Positions 5,351-5,559 of a stretch of DNA of 5,559 nucleotides are shown here, in pieces. The notes under the pieces were generated by a model. It saw only the letters and a list, made by a program, of their open reading frames with translations. It was not told the DNA's origin and did no database searches. Each line of letters opens with the position of its first letter. Within the stretch, counting starts at the first letter, position 1. The stretch lies in contig JACDBQ010000090.1 in assembly GCA_013694845.1 (NCBI GenBank), positions 1-5,559 on the forward strand, given 5' to 3'. The position numbers and the translations under genes were made by a program. This DNA comes from Acidobacteriota bacterium (GTDB lineage Bacteria > Acidobacteriota > Vicinamibacteria > Vicinamibacterales > 2-12-FULL-66-21).

Positions 5351-5559
5351 CGTTCGAACCTCACCTTCGCATGTTCAGACGCCATGCTGGATGCCCAGAG
5401 GTGTTGTGCCGCGTAGGCGCGCCAGGGCCGCCACCGCTCCGCCAGCGCGAGCAGTTCACGGGACGTCGGTCGTGTACCGTTTGGTCCGGCCACGGCTCGT
5501 AACAGGCCAATGTCGTCGGCTGGAAACGCGTCCGGCTCGCGCAGTTCACGCATGGCAAT
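5248..5559 (-). CDS. alkA: C-terminal end of an AlkA-type DNA-3-methyladenine glycosylase II (5' end outside window)
   Basis: The minus-strand frame is open through the right edge. It reads IAMRELREPDAFPADDIGLLRA, then RPTSRELLALAERWRPWRAYAAQHLW. This aligns with the end of E. coli AlkA (…DVFLPDDYLIKQ…AERWKPWRSYALLHIW). The second Asp of PADD (codon 5512-5514) corresponds to the catalytic Asp238, so the active-site residue is within the window. The enzyme is a helix-hairpin-helix base-excision glycosylase that removes alkylated purines; it may be the last domain of an Ada-AlkA fusion, which cannot be seen here. After HLWAS the frame continues about 46 residues to TAG (5248-5250), while E. coli AlkA ends about 10 residues after this point. 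The tail looks unlike a domain and probably reflects loss of the original stop. It converges on the metallo-hydrolase gene, with 75 bp between them. Confidence 0.85.
   Translation of the reverse strand: MAMRELREPDAFPADDIGLLRAVAGPNGTRPTSRELLALAERWRPWRAYAAQHLWASSMASEHAKVRFERQRAIGSRPAARVVTAPAATSIAVPKHTTGANHS

Noticed and set aside
1..5559. New defence or mobile system, CRISPR array, tRNA or rRNA
   Set aside because: No repeat-spacer pattern, transposase, integrase, nuclease, toxin-antitoxin pair or RNA gene pattern was found on either strand.

Overview
The window is GC-rich DNA that fits a soil or sediment bacterium of the Acidobacteriota, most likely a Vicinamibacteria-like lineage. That placement is inferred from gene content and from remembered homologue style, not from a marker gene. 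It is an ordinary chromosomal neighbourhood with one badly decayed half. I do not see a new defence system, CRISPR array, RNA gene or intact mobile element.

Left half (1-3029), the decayed part. The last 63 codons of a BamA/TamA-type outer-membrane barrel overlap the start of a secreted protein of unknown function. That protein is frameshifted after its signal peptide. At about 805-813 it runs in frame into the interior of a molybdenum hydroxylase large subunit (xanthine/aldehyde oxidoreductase type). The hydroxylase piece has a second large internal deletion near 1160, about five further frame breaks and a probable nonsense change at 2080. Next is a major facilitator transporter that has lost roughly its central third, with a frame change near 2400. 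So three neighbouring genes each lost a large segment, and no inserted element is visible at any junction.

Middle (3030-3911), an intact regulatory unit. A SRPBCC/AHSA1-type protein (minus strand) and an ArsR-type repressor (plus strand) diverge from a 43-bp AT-rich intergenic region. A 20-bp inverted repeat there overlaps an extended -10 element for the repressor and lies inside the spacer of a TTGACA promoter for the SRPBCC gene. The repressor mRNA is predicted to be leaderless or nearly so. This is the best regulatory signal in the window.

Right part (3912-5559). A short C-terminal remnant of an amidohydrolase is followed by an 18-bp direct repeat with a 21-bp period. Then comes an intact, probably Tat-exported metallo-beta-lactamase-fold hydrolase with a complete zinc ligand set. 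Entering from the right end on the minus strand is the 3' end of an AlkA-type DNA-3-methyladenine glycosylase. Its unusually long C-terminal tail lies opposite a possible permease remnant.

The damage is uneven: many breaks between about 285 and 2400, none in the 1.9 kb of the three intact genes. This favours real gene decay or a rearranged locus over uniform sequencing error, although several breaks are single-base losses in short G runs and raw reads should decide.
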